From Pedobacter glucosidilyticus (lineage in GTDB: Bacteria; Bacteroidota; Bacteroidia; Sphingobacteriales; Sphingobacteriaceae), in NCBI RefSeq assembly GCF_002483235.1, contig NZ_DLHN01000009.1:1-64000 (forward strand): DNA of 64,000 nucleotides, written 5' to 3'. The notes under the pieces were generated by a model. That model worked only from the letters and a program-made list of their open reading frames with translations. It had not been told where the DNA came from and did not search any database. Below are positions 44,171 to 53,224 of the stretch, piece by piece; position 1 is the first letter of the stretch, and each line of letters starts with the position of its first letter. The position numbers and the translations under genes were made by a program.

Positions 44171-46042
44171 CTAGCCTTTGTTAAAGCGTTCTGCTAATTC
44201 TTCTAAGCTTATTTTTACTATAATTTGTTTGCCATTAATGGCGATGCCTGGCATCTGGCAAGCAAACAGTTGGTCTATTAAATCTACCATCTCCTCCTCG
44301 CTTAATTTAACCCCACTTTTAATGGCTGCATTTTTAGCAAGTGTTCTCGCTAAATTATCCCTCTTATCAAGCTTTAAAACAGTATGATTGTTTTTAAAAC
44401 CTTCAATTAATTCTTCCATCATACTTGCCAGATTATTATTCTCTGGAATATCTGCCGGTACACCTTCTATCACCAAAGTGTTTTTACCAAATTCTCTGAT
44501 CTGGAAACCTAAAGCCTGAAAAGCAGGAAGCAATTCGGTTACCAAAGCGTAATCCGTGGTGTTTAAGGTGATGGTTTGTGGAAACAAACTTTGCTGGCTT
44601 AAACCTTTATGGTTTTCTAACTGCGCCAAAAAACGCTCATATAAAATACGCTCATGTGCTGCTTGTTGGTCAATCAGCATAAAGCCAGATTTTATAGAAG
44701 AGATGATATATTTATGATGTAGCTGAAAAACCTGTCTGTTTAAAGCCGCTGTTTCTGTAACACCATTTACAGCCGATGAGACGGTATTTGATGATGAATC
44801 TAAATCAAAAAAAGTTTGAACAGATTTCTGCTCTTTGCTAATCTCATACAAAGTATCCCAATTTTGTGGGATAGCTTTTTTTTCTCCTAAATCTCTTAAA
44901 AAAGGTATTTCTCTATCTTTTTTCTTTTCATCCGCAAAAGGATTAAAATCTGGATTAAACTGTATGGCTGGCGGTGTGATATCTTCCCATGGCTTCTGAG
45001 ATATCATCCTCTCAAAACCAGTTTCCTGATTAAAATCTAAAGTAGGTGTAATATTATACCTACCTAAAGAACGCTTTACAGCAGAGCGGATGATGGCATA
45101 AATAGCTTTTTCATCCTGATATTTAATTTCTGTTTTAGTAGGATGAACATTGATGTCGATTTTAGAAGGGTCTATCTCAATAAATAAAACATACAGCGGG
45201 AAACAGTCATCGGGCAATAAATCCTCGTAAGCGGTCATCACTGCATGGTTTAAATATGGGTCTTTAATAAAACGTTTGTTTACAAAAAAGAACTGGTCGC
45301 CACGGGTTTTCTTAGCAAAAGAAGGCTTCCCAATAAAACCTTTTACCTCAATAATGCTGGTTTCCTCATCTAATGGGACAAGCCTTTCGTTATAATTATT
45401 CCCTAAAAGATGGATAATACGTTGTTTAAGCTGTGTTTGCGGCAAATGATAAACCTCTTGCCCATCATGGTGAAGGGTAAAATGTATTTCTGGATGTGCC
45501 AGTGCTACCCGCTGAAATTCATCAATAATATGGCGCATCTCTACCGGGTTGCTTTTTAAAAAGTTTCTCCTTGCAGGAATATTGTAAAACAGATTTTTAA
45601 CCGATATAGATGTGCCAGCAGTTGCAGCACAAGGTTCCTGACTTAAAACTTCCGAGCCTTCTATCACCAGTTTGGTTCCTAATTCGTCTTCATGCCTTCT
45701 GCTCTTTAGCTCCACTTGGGCAATAGCAGCAATAGAAGCCATAGCTTCGCCTCTAAAGCCCATGGTTTTAATCGCAAATAAATCCTCAGCTTTCCTGATT
45801 TTTGATGTAGCATGTCGCTCAAAACACATTCTTGCGTCTGTTGCACTCATGCCGCAGCCATTATCAATAATCTGGATAAGGGTTTTGCCAGCATCTTTAA
45901 CAATTAGTTGTATTTTATCAGCACCGGCATCTATCGCATTTTCTATGAGTTCTTTTACAGCAGAAGCGGGTCTTTGTACTACCTCGCCAGCGGCAATCTG
46001 GTTAGCAACCGAATCTGGTAAAAGTTGTATTATATCTGGCAT
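44171..46042 (-). CDS. mutL: DNA mismatch repair protein MutL
   Basis: The protein has 623 residues. The N-terminal GHKL ATPase has ELIENAIDAG (31-40), DNGCGM and GFRGEA, and the transducer domain follows. In the C-terminal domain, DQQAAHERILYE starts at D458. It matches the MutL endonuclease motif DQHA-x2-E-x4-E except for Gln in place of His. The usual Cys/His zinc ligands nearby are partly missing (AKNAAIKSG where ACH..AIK is expected, though FACQMP is kept). The protein couples mismatch recognition by MutS to repair; mutS is not in the window. Confidence 0.95.
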   Translation of the reverse strand: MPDIIQLLPDSVANQIAAGEVVQRPASAVKELIENAIDAGADKIQLIVKDAGKTLIQIIDNGCGMSATDARMCFERHATSKIRKAEDLFAIKTMGFRGEAMASIAAIAQVELKSRRHEDELGTKLVIEGSEVLSQEPCAATAGTSISVKNLFYNIPARRNFLKSNPVEMRHIIDEFQRVALAHPEIHFTLHHDGQEVYHLPQTQLKQRIIHLLGNNYNERLVPLDEETSIIEVKGFIGKPSFAKKTRGDQFFFVNKRFIKDPYLNHAVMTAYEDLLPDDCFPLYVLFIEIDPSKIDINVHPTKTEIKYQDEKAIYAIIRSAVKRSLGRYNITPTLDFNQETGFERMISQKPWEDITPPAIQFNPDFNPFADEKKKDREIPFLRDLGEKKAIPQNWDTLYEISKEQKSVQTFFDLDSSSNTVSSAVNGVTETAALNRQVFQLHHKYIISSIKSGFMLIDQQAAHERILYERFLAQLENHKGLSQQSLFPQTITLNTTDYALVTELLPAFQALGFQIREFGKNTLVIEGVPADIPENNNLASMMEELIEGFKNNHTVLKLDKRDNLARTLAKNAAIKSGVKLSEEEMVDLIDQLFACQMPGIAINGKQIIVKISLEELAERFNKG

Positions 46043-46199
46043 ATCTAAGATGTCGCTAATTTATTAAAATTTTAAGGCTTTAATCAGTAATATCCCTTTT
46101 TTTAAATTTAAATGAGATAAGTGCCTATTTAATATTTATTTTAACAATTATTTTAAAATAGAGTATCCAACAAAATAAAAAGCTGGTCGTTTAAACAGT

Positions 46200-47996
46200 A
46201 TGAAACATCTTTTAAGTTTAGTAGCCTTAGTATTTTTTTTAGCCATTCAGGCTTGTGGTCAGGCCCGTCAAAATCAAAATTTTAGCTTAGAACAAGTACA
46301 AGAAGCCCATAAAAGTTTGGTGCTTTTAAATAATCAGCAGCAAATCATCCCTTTAAAATCTTTACAAAATTTAAAAATAGCCAGTGTAACTTTTGATTTT
46401 CAGGAAGCCACACTTTTAGATAGCATATTAGGTAAATACCATAGCATCCACACAGAAAATGGAAATGCTTTTTTAAATGATTTAAATGGATTAGAAGATG
46501 ATTTAAAATTTTATAATCTCATCATCCTTACTTTAACAAATAAAACTTTAAATCAGCCTCAAATGATAAGTTTTGTTAAAGATTTGGCAACCAAAAAAAG
46601 CGTCGTGATAAATTTTATGGGCGATGGGGAATTACTTACAAAACTTGAAGGTTTTAAACAACCTATTTTATGGAGTAGCCAAGTCAATACGGCAAGTGCT
46701 TTTATATCTGCACAAGCTATATTTGGCGGTACAGCTATCTCAGGTAAACTGAAACAAACTTATAGCAATCAATTTAAAATAAATGATGGTTTTGAGACAC
46801 AAGCTATTAGATTAGGTTTTGCACTGCCAGAAGAGTTAGGCTTAAAGACTAAAGATTTCGGAAATATAGATGCCATTGCCCAAGAGGCCATACAAAAAAA
46901 GGCTGCTCCCGGTGCGGTAGTGTTAGTAGCCAAAAATGGTAAAATTATTTACAATAAAGCTTACGGTAAGCACACCTATACCTCAGAAACTTTAATGAAT
47001 GTTGATGATATTTTTGATTTAGCATCTATCACTAAAATTGCAGCCACTACTATAGCAGCCATGAAATTGCAAGAGGAAGGTAAGCTTAATCTTGATGCTT
47101 CCTTAGCTGCCTACATTGCGAGAACAAGAAACACCAATAAAGCCAATATTAAGGTTAAGGATGTGATGTTACATCAAGCAGGTTTTGTGCCTTTTATACC
47201 TTTTTATAAAGATTTAGAAAAGGATGCTTTTAGCAGGGTAGCAGATGACCGTTATACTGTTAAAGTAGCAGATAGTTTTTATATCAATACCAATTATTAC
47301 CGTGATGTGATGTGGAAACAAATGCTGGCTAGCCCACTTACCACTCCTGGTAAATATGTGTACAGCGATTTAAGCATGTACTTTATGAAAGAAATTATAG
47401 AAGGTATCACACAAAAGCCTATCCCAAATTACATCACCCAAAATTTTTACAATAAACTAGGCTTAGAAACGATGGTTTTTAACCCTAGAGATAAATTTAA
47501 GAAAGGACAAATTGTACCCACAGAAGTGGATAATTATTTTAGAAAAACATTGCTTTGGGGCTATGTGCATGATCAAGGTGCTGCCATGGCGGGTGGTGTT
47601 GCTGGGCATGCCGGTTTGTTTTCTAATGCCACAGATTTAGCAGTTTTGATGCAGATGCTTCTTAACAAAGGCAGTTATGGTGGAGAGCAGTTTTTAAAGC
47701 CAGAAACAGTGATGCTTTTTACCCAACAGCAATCACCAGTAAGCAGAAGAGGTTTAGGTTTTGATAGAAAAGATCCAGATTTATCAAAAAAATATCCATC
47801 AGCCTTAGCCTCAAATGAAACTTTTGGACATACCGGTTATACCGGAACATGCGTATGGGTAGATCCTGCTAATCAACTCATTTACATATTTTTATCAAAC
47901 CGGGTTCATCCACAAGTAAATAATAAATTGTTGGATTTAAATATCCGTTCACGTATTCACGATGAAATTTATAAGGCAATTTCTAAAACTAAATAA
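46200..47996 (+). CDS. Lipoprotein fusing a GH3 C-terminal remnant to a class C serine hydrolase
   Basis: The protein has 598 residues. The lipoprotein signal ends at AIQAC. Residues about 27-215 look like the non-catalytic C-terminal domain of a GH3 enzyme: SLVLLNNQQQIIPLK, then QAIFGGTAISGKLKQTY and RLGFALPEELGL. No GH3 TIM barrel precedes it. Residues about 225-598 are a beta-lactamase/esterase fold with S276 and K279 in SITK and YSDLSMYF as the Tyr motif. Relatives of about 1000 residues pair a complete GH3 (NagZ-type) with this hydrolase, so the protein seems to have lost the glycosidase half. Peptidoglycan recycling or modification is the likely setting. Confidence 0.8.
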   Translation: MKHLLSLVALVFFLAIQACGQARQNQNFSLEQVQEAHKSLVLLNNQQQIIPLKSLQNLKIASVTFDFQEATLLDSILGKYHSIHTENGNAFLNDLNGLEDDLKFYNLIILTLTNKTLNQPQMISFVKDLATKKSVVINFMGDGELLTKLEGFKQPILWSSQVNTASAFISAQAIFGGTAISGKLKQTYSNQFKINDGFETQAIRLGFALPEELGLKTKDFGNIDAIAQEAIQKKAAPGAVVLVAKNGKIIYNKAYGKHTYTSETLMNVDDIFDLASITKIAATTIAAMKLQEEGKLNLDASLAAYIARTRNTNKANIKVKDVMLHQAGFVPFIPFYKDLEKDAFSRVADDRYTVKVADSFYINTNYYRDVMWKQMLASPLTTPGKYVYSDLSMYFMKEIIEGITQKPIPNYITQNFYNKLGLETMVFNPRDKFKKGQIVPTEVDNYFRKTLLWGYVHDQGAAMAGGVAGHAGLFSNATDLAVLMQMLLNKGSYGGEQFLKPETVMLFTQQQSPVSRRGLGFDRKDPDLSKKYPSALASNETFGHTGYTGTCVWVDPANQLIYIFLSNRVHPQVNNKLLDLNIRSRIHDEIYKAISKTK

Positions 47997-48058
47997 AACA
48001 TTCTGAACCAAAACACCTTTTAATACGTAGTTTATCACATATTAAATTTAAAATAATT

Positions 48059-48529
48059 ATGATCAAGAAAATAGCTTTTATAGCAGGTGCAAGTGTTTTA
48101 TTAGCGGCCTGCTCACCAAAAACAACCAATCCAGATATTTTAAAACTAGAAAAACAAGAACAAGTTTTAAGCTTAACATCAAAGGTTAATAGTTTAAAAT
48201 TAGACCTGGAAAAAGAATTGGTGAAAGTTCAGGAATTAACTAAGCAAGTGGAAGATGCTAATGATAAAGCATCAAAATCTTCAAAAGAAGCAAAATCAGT
48301 TTCAGACAATTTAAGTGATAAGCCAGGTAACGCTAAGCTATCATCCAAAGCAGATAGAGCTGCAAGAGCTTCGGCAAAAGATGCAAAAGCGGCTCGTAAA
48401 TTAAATGATGCGCTAAGCAAGTCAAATAAAAAGGTAGAATCACTTCAAAAAGAAATAGATAAAACCCAGCAACAGCTTAATACCTTAGACCAAAAAGTAG
48501 ATTTTGTACCAACGCAAGAAGTTAAGTAA
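48059..48529 (+). CDS. Coiled-coil lipoprotein
   Basis: The protein has 156 residues. MIKKIAFIAGASVLLAAC is a lipoprotein signal. The remainder is nearly all helix-forming and rich in Lys, Ala, Ser and Glu, with heptad-like patterns (LTSKVNSLKLDLEKELVKVQ and KKVESLQKEIDKTQQQLNTL). Such proteins are usually envelope spacers or stress-related lipoproteins. No specific family is recognised. A strong terminator follows. Confidence 0.75.
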   Translation: MIKKIAFIAGASVLLAACSPKTTNPDILKLEKQEQVLSLTSKVNSLKLDLEKELVKVQELTKQVEDANDKASKSSKEAKSVSDNLSDKPGNAKLSSKADRAARASAKDAKAARKLNDALSKSNKKVESLQKEIDKTQQQLNTLDQKVDFVPTQEVK

Positions 48530-48538
48530 TCCCATATC

Positions 48539-48571
48539 AAATAAGCGCTTTTGCAGGCGCTTATTTCTTTT
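48539..48571 (+). terminator. Intrinsic terminator after the coiled-coil lipoprotein
   Basis: AAATAAGCGC (48539-48548) pairs with GCGCTTATTT (48557-48566). CTTTT follows. Confidence 0.88.
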
Positions 48572-48669
48572 AGCACCAAGCTACAATAATTGTTACAAAA
48601 GCTTAACATAACTATCCTGATTAAATACTTAATTTGCTTAAAATAACTGGTAGGTTCTAATATAAAAAA

Positions 48670-49809
48670 ATGAGAATAGGAATAGTTTGCTATCCAACTT
48701 TTGGAGGAAGCGGAGTTGTAGCTACAGAATTAGGTAAAGCACTTGCTGATCATGGTCATCAGGTTCATTTCATAACCTACAGCCAGCCTGCCCGTTTAGA
48801 TTTTTTTTCAGAAAATTTATTCTATCACGAAGTTTCAGTATCAAACTATCCTTTGTTTGATTATGCACCTTATGAGCTTGCGCTGTCTAGCAAAATGGTA
48901 GATGTAGTAAGATTTGAAAAATTAGATATCCTTCATGTACATTATGCTATTCCGCATGCTTCTGCCGCTTTTATGGCCAAGCAAATTTTGGCTACTTATG
49001 GCATACATATACCCGTTGTAACCACCTTACACGGTACAGATATTACTTTGGTTGGTAAAGATTTAACTTACAAACCAGTAGTTACTTTTTCTATCAACCA
49101 ATCTGATGGTGTTACAGCAGTTTCAGAAGATTTGAAAAAAGCTACCTATGATCATTTTGATATTCAAAAAGAAATACGAGTTATCCCAAATTTTATAGAT
49201 TTACAAAGGTTTAGCTTAAAACCTAAAGACCACTTTAAAAAGGCTATTGCGCCATTCGGAGAGCGTATTCTGGTACATACCTCAAATTTCAGAAAAGTTA
49301 AGCGTACGCAAGATGTCATCCATATTTTCAAACAGATCTTAAGCAAAGTTCCTGCAAAATTATTGATGGTTGGCGATGGTCCAGAACGTGTAAATTGTGA
49401 AGCATTATGCCGTGAGTTGCAAGTTTGTGAGCATGTAAGATTTTTAGGCAAACAAGATGCAGTAGAAGAGATTTTATCTGTATCAGATTTATTTTTGATG
49501 CCTTCAGAATCAGAAAGTTTCGGTTTAGCAGCTTTAGAAGCTATGGCGTGTAAAGTCCCTGTAATTTCATCTAATACCGGCGGCTTACCAGAACTTAATG
49601 TAAACGGAGTTACAGGCTTTTTAAACAATGTAGGCGATGTTGACGGAATGGCAGCTCATGCAGTTTATATTTTACAAGATGCCCAAATTCTACAAACTTT
49701 TAAAGAAAATGCCATTAAAAGAGCAAAAGAATTTGATTTAAGTTTGATTTTACCCATTTATGAAAATTACTACGAAGAAGTTATTGAGAAAAGTAAAGTA
49801 GTGCTTTAG
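48670..49809 (+). CDS. bshA: N-acetyl-alpha-D-glucosaminyl L-malate synthase (bacillithiol step 1)
   Basis: This 379-residue GT4-family cytoplasmic enzyme transfers GlcNAc from UDP-GlcNAc to L-malate. MRIGIVCYPTFGGSGVVATELGKALADHGHQVHFIT is the BshA signature, followed by HVHYAIPHA, TLHGTDITLVG and the GT4 donor-binding ESESFGLAALEAMACKVPVISSNTGG. Bacillithiol is the low-molecular-weight thiol in many Bacteroidota. bshB and bshC are not in the window. The length is normal for the family. Confidence 0.94.
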   Translation: MRIGIVCYPTFGGSGVVATELGKALADHGHQVHFITYSQPARLDFFSENLFYHEVSVSNYPLFDYAPYELALSSKMVDVVRFEKLDILHVHYAIPHASAAFMAKQILATYGIHIPVVTTLHGTDITLVGKDLTYKPVVTFSINQSDGVTAVSEDLKKATYDHFDIQKEIRVIPNFIDLQRFSLKPKDHFKKAIAPFGERILVHTSNFRKVKRTQDVIHIFKQILSKVPAKLLMVGDGPERVNCEALCRELQVCEHVRFLGKQDAVEEILSVSDLFLMPSESESFGLAALEAMACKVPVISSNTGGLPELNVNGVTGFLNNVGDVDGMAAHAVYILQDAQILQTFKENAIKRAKEFDLSLILPIYENYYEEVIEKSKVVL

Positions 49810-50070
49810 ATTTTCTAAGTATTGATGAGGCCCTCTAAGTAACAGAAAGAACGGTAGATATTAAAAAAATGGAATATGTATGAAAACTGTTAAGAGATTT
49901 TAATATCCAACTAGGTAAAAATTATTTAAGCAACTCTGCGAACTTTGCGCCCGCAGCGGTTAAAACATTAAAAAATCTTTGCGGTTAAACCTATACAACC
50001 CAAGAGATGAAACCAAATTATAATTCCACCGAAGTTCGGCATGCGTTTCACTACCATAACCGAACAACAC

Positions 50071-50180
50071 TGTCTAACTACCTAACTCCCGCTATCGGGA
50101 CTAACCACCCAACCACCCAACCACCCAACCAACTAACAAACTAACCATCTAACCACCTAACAAACTAACCACCTAACACA
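50071..50180. repeat. Low-complexity CCACCCAA/CTAAC tract
   Basis: Variants of AACCACCC and CTAACAAACTAACCA are repeated many times with almost no G. A short TCCCGctatCGGGA hairpin lies near the left end. Confidence 0.75.
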
Positions 50181-50307
50181 TACATCACACATAGATCACA
50201 TAGAGCAATCCGAAGGAACACCGAAGGAAGAAAACACCAAAAACCAAGTTTTTTACCATTTTTCACCTATTTAAGCAGCAAGAGCAGTGAAACCAATAGG
50301 AGCTGAT

Positions 50308-50355
50308 AGGTTCTATTTTGTTCTAAACCGGTTGCATAAGGTTCTATTTTGTTCT
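50308..50355. repeat. Pair of exact 17-bp direct repeats
   Basis: AGGTTCTATTTTGTTCT occurs at 50308-50324 and again at 50339-50355, separated by 14 bp. Confidence 0.85.
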
Positions 50356-50571
50356 TTTTAACCCAAATGCTTGGAAGTAAATAATCAGCATATTAAGTTG
50401 CAAATGCAAAATTACAATACCAACATAAATTGAAGTAATATGATACATAAAGTTAGAATCATAAAAGAATTATACTAAGTAGCTTTATGACCACCAAGAG
50501 TGGTAAAATCATAACGATTCAGCATAATTACAAAAGGATAATAAAAACACAAAAATAAAAAAGCATTCTTA

Positions 50572-50615
50572 TTTGCAACATTATTGCATTTGTATATATT
50601 TGCAACATTGTTTCA
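50572..50615 (+). promoter_or_regulatory. Canonical promoter overlapped by two Zur/Fur-like boxes
   Basis: TTTG (50572-50575), 19 bp, then TATATTTG (50595-50602) is an exact Bacteroidota promoter. The palindrome TGCAACATTATTGCA (50574-50588) covers the -33, and TGCAACATTGTTTCA (50601-50615) covers the end of the -7 and the start site. The two 15-mers start 27 bp apart. Overlap of both core elements suggests repression by a metal-responsive regulator. Assignment to Zur is inferred from the AztD-like product. Confidence 0.7.
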
Positions 50616-50630
50616 CTTATAAAAATAATT

Positions 50631-51833
50631 ATGTCAACAAAAATTAGATTCTACCTTATGATTTTATTCATTTCTGTTTTTGCAGCTTGTAAAAAGGATA
50701 ACGATACCCTGCAAACAGAAGAAATAGAAGAAAATAGGTTTGTAAGATTACTAGTGGCGGATGCCGAAGACAAGACCATTACTTTCATCAACCCAAAAGA
50801 TGGCGCACAATCATCATTTCAGGCACAATTTGCTGCTAACAATATTTATCCAACCAATAGCAAACGCTTTGCTGGAGTAGTAAATACAGCCAACAACCAT
50901 GTAAGTTTTTTTGATTCTGGAGTAGAGGCTCACGGAGACCATGCACATTTAAAAGGTACACCCAAGTGGGCTTTAACCACTGCCTTGGCAGCCAAACCAA
51001 CACATTTTTACTCTTTAGGAAACGAGATAGCAGTTTTTAATGATGGTGATGCATCTTTAAGTATAGTTACAGAAGATAAATTACATACTCAGGCACAAAC
51101 CAACCATGTAGTAGTAGACCAAGCACACCACGGTGCTGTAGTTGTTTTTACTAACGGAACCTATGCAGTAACACAAAAAGACAATAGTATTTCAGGTGCT
51201 TTACCAGAGCGAGTAAAAATTGTCAATGCTGCCGGACAAGTAGTTCACGCTTCTACAGTTGCTACCAAAGGTATACATGGTGATGCAGGAGATGGTAATA
51301 CAGCCATTTTTGGTAGTGTTGGTGGGATGTTAATTGTTAAAAGCGATGGAACTCAGAATCTTGTAAACTGGCCATCTGAAATAGGCGAAGCCAATTGGCT
51401 TTCTACTATTTATTATGGTAAAGGATCTCAAAAATTTCTGGGTTTCAAATCTAAATTTGGAGCTTTTGTATTAAACTCTGTTAATAGCAGTTTTACCAAA
51501 GTTATAACAGCAAATAACATAAGAAGCGCTGTATTTGATGCAGAAGGTAAAGACATATTAGTTTTATTAGAAGATGGTACCGTACAATTATATAGTGGCT
51601 CTTCTTTGATAAAATTACAGGAAATAAAGTTAAACGTTTCTTTTGGTACTGGAGCTTTAGTGCCTAATGTTACTGCTACGAAGCATTTTGTATATGTAAC
51701 TAACCCAAATGGTGGAGAAATTATACAACTAGAACGTGATAATTTTGCTAAACAACGCAAAATAGCAGTTGCTGGTAAGCCAGCTAAAATCATCATGCTG
51801 GGAGCTGACTTTGATGACGAAGGGAATCACTAA
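50631..51833 (+). CDS. AztD-like zinc-binding beta-propeller lipoprotein
   Basis: The protein has 400 residues. The lipoprotein signal ends in VFAAC. The body is a beta-propeller with His-rich loops: EAHGDHAHLKGTP (about 100-112), DQAHHGAVVVF and KGIHGDAGDGNTAIFG. The HGDHAHL phrase and the fold resemble AztD, a periplasmic zinc chaperone for AztABC transporters. No transporter gene lies nearby, so it may be a stand-alone or outer-membrane-linked zinc scavenger. The promoter carries two palindromic sites that would suit a zinc-responsive repressor. Other metal or DUF propellers are possible. Confidence 0.6.
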   Translation: MSTKIRFYLMILFISVFAACKKDNDTLQTEEIEENRFVRLLVADAEDKTITFINPKDGAQSSFQAQFAANNIYPTNSKRFAGVVNTANNHVSFFDSGVEAHGDHAHLKGTPKWALTTALAAKPTHFYSLGNEIAVFNDGDASLSIVTEDKLHTQAQTNHVVVDQAHHGAVVVFTNGTYAVTQKDNSISGALPERVKIVNAAGQVVHASTVATKGIHGDAGDGNTAIFGSVGGMLIVKSDGTQNLVNWPSEIGEANWLSTIYYGKGSQKFLGFKSKFGAFVLNSVNSSFTKVITANNIRSAVFDAEGKDILVLLEDGTVQLYSGSSLIKLQEIKLNVSFGTGALVPNVTATKHFVYVTNPNGGEIIQLERDNFAKQRKIAVAGKPAKIIMLGADFDDEGNH

Positions 51834-51860
51834 AGATTTGAAATAAGTGTGTTAATGAGA

Positions 51861-51900
51861 AGGGCAGCTCAATGATTAAAATGGCTGCCCTTTTTTTATT
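51861..51900 (+). terminator. Terminator between convergent genes
   Basis: AGGGCAGC (51861-51868) pairs with GCTGCCCT (51884-51891). A T run follows on the plus strand. Confidence 0.85.
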
Positions 51901-53224
51901 TAATAAGGTGTTTCAAGTTGATAATTTCTTGTTCTGATAAATATCTCCATTTCCCTCTGGGTAAATCTTTTTTGCTTAAACCTGCATAAATCACGCGGTC
52001 TAGCTTTACTACCTCATAATCAAGACTCTCAAAAATTCTTCTAACAATTCTGTTTTTACCGCTATGTATTTGTATACCAATTTCGTTTCTGGCTCCGCCC
52101 GTAACATAGCTAACAGCATCAGGTTTGATAAAACCATCTTCTAGTTCTAGTCCAAAAGCAATTTTATTGAAATCGCCTTGTGTTAAGTTCCTGTCTAACT
52201 CAACATTGTAAATCTTAACAATATTATTTCTTGGGTGAGATAACTTCTCTGCTAAATCACCATCATTGGTCATTAAAAGTAAACCTGTAGTATTCCTGTC
52301 TAATCGTCCAACTGGGTAAATACGTTCTTTACTGGCCTTATCAACCAATTCCATAACGGTTTTACGTTCTTGTGGGTCGTCTGTAGTGGTAATAAAGTCT
52401 TTTGGCTTATTCAATAAAACGTAAACCATCTTTTCACGTTTTAATAACTCTCCATTATAACGGATTTGATCTACTGCCGGATTTACCTTAGCACCAAGTT
52501 CTGATACCACAACACCATTAACACTCACCACACCTGCTGCAATCAATTCATCCGCTTTTCTTCTAGAGCAAATTCCAGAATTGGCGATATAACGATTTAG
52601 CCTGATAGTATCATCCTCTTTTTTGGTATTTCCCTTTGTTTGTCTGGATCTTAATCTTACTTGCTCGTCTTTTACTTCAGAAAATTCTCCTTGAGATTCT
52701 CTTTTTCTAAACTGACGTGGTTCTTTATCATTCAGACGCTCTCTTCTCTCACCACCAAAACCACCTTCTTTTCTATCGCCGAAAGGCTTTCTATCTCCAT
52801 AAGATTTTCTTTCACCGCCAAAACCGCCTTCTTTTCTATCTCCAAAAGGTTTTCTGTCTCCGTAAGATTTTCTCTCACCGCCAAAACCACCTTCTTTTCT
52901 ATCGCCGAAAGGTTTTCTATCTCCGTAAGATTTTCTCTCACCGCCAAAACCGCTTTCTTTTTTATCTCCAAAAGGCTTTCTGTCTCCGTAAGATTTTCTC
53001 TCACCGCCAAAACCTTCCCTCTTTTCCCCAAAAGGTTTCTGGTCTCCGTAAGATTTTCTTTCTCTGCCAGAGCTCTCTCTGCTATCGCTGTAAGGTTTGG
53101 ATTTTCTGTCTGATGAGTTTTCGCCTGATGATGGCCTTCTATTTGATGATGAAGATCTGGAAGGTTTGTTGCTGTCTCTTCCGGACTTGTCGTCGCGACT
53201 GTTCCTGTTTTTATTGAATGACAT
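51896..53224 (-). CDS. RluB/RsuA-family pseudouridine synthase with repetitive disordered N-terminus
   Basis: The protein has 442 residues. The first 205 are Arg/Gly/Ser-rich and disordered, including five tandem units of about 21 residues (ERKSYGDRKPFGDRKEGGFGG, residues 55-159). An S4 RNA-binding domain follows (IRLNRYIANSGICSRRKADEL), then the catalytic domain with D309 in GRLDRNTTG. It converts uridine to pseudouridine in rRNA (23S as for RluB is most likely). The cationic tail may bind RNA or the ribosome. Such tails vary greatly between Bacteroidota strains. Confidence 0.88.
   Translation of the reverse strand: MSFNKNRNSRDDKSGRDSNKPSRSSSSNRRPSSGENSSDRKSKPYSDSRESSGRERKSYGDQKPFGEKREGFGGERKSYGDRKPFGDKKESGFGGERKSYGDRKPFGDRKEGGFGGERKSYGDRKPFGDRKEGGFGGERKSYGDRKPFGDRKEGGFGGERRERLNDKEPRQFRKRESQGEFSEVKDEQVRLRSRQTKGNTKKEDDTIRLNRYIANSGICSRRKADELIAAGVVSVNGVVVSELGAKVNPAVDQIRYNGELLKREKMVYVLLNKPKDFITTTDDPQERKTVMELVDKASKERIYPVGRLDRNTTGLLLMTNDGDLAEKLSHPRNNIVKIYNVELDRNLTQGDFNKIAFGLELEDGFIKPDAVSYVTGGARNEIGIQIHSGKNRIVRRIFESLDYEVVKLDRVIYAGLSKKDLPRGKWRYLSEQEIINLKHLIK
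52748..53062 (-). repeat. In-gene 63-bp tandem repeat, about five units
   Basis: The units encode 21 residues each (the first is 20). The middle ones are almost identical at DNA level, and the outer ones have diverged (DQKPFGEKREGFGG first, DKKESGFGG second). Copy number could change by slippage without breaking the frame. Confidence 0.9.

Larger units (their letters stand above)
49810..50630. other. Long intergenic region made of decayed repeats
   Basis: No credible gene is seen in 820 bp. It contains a phrase typical of interspersed repeats (AACTCTGCGAACTTTGCG near 49931 and ATCTTTGCGGTTAAAC near 49974), a low-complexity CCA/CTAAC tract (50071-50180) interrupted by a TCCCG/CGGGA hairpin (50087-50100), and a 17-bp direct repeat (50308-50355). 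The promoter of the next gene lies at 50572-50602. Confidence 0.6.

Noticed and set aside
50071..50180. Possible CRISPR array in the CCACCCAA/CTAAC tract
   Set aside because: Units are 5-8 bp and irregular, without constant repeats and unique spacers, and there are no cas genes.
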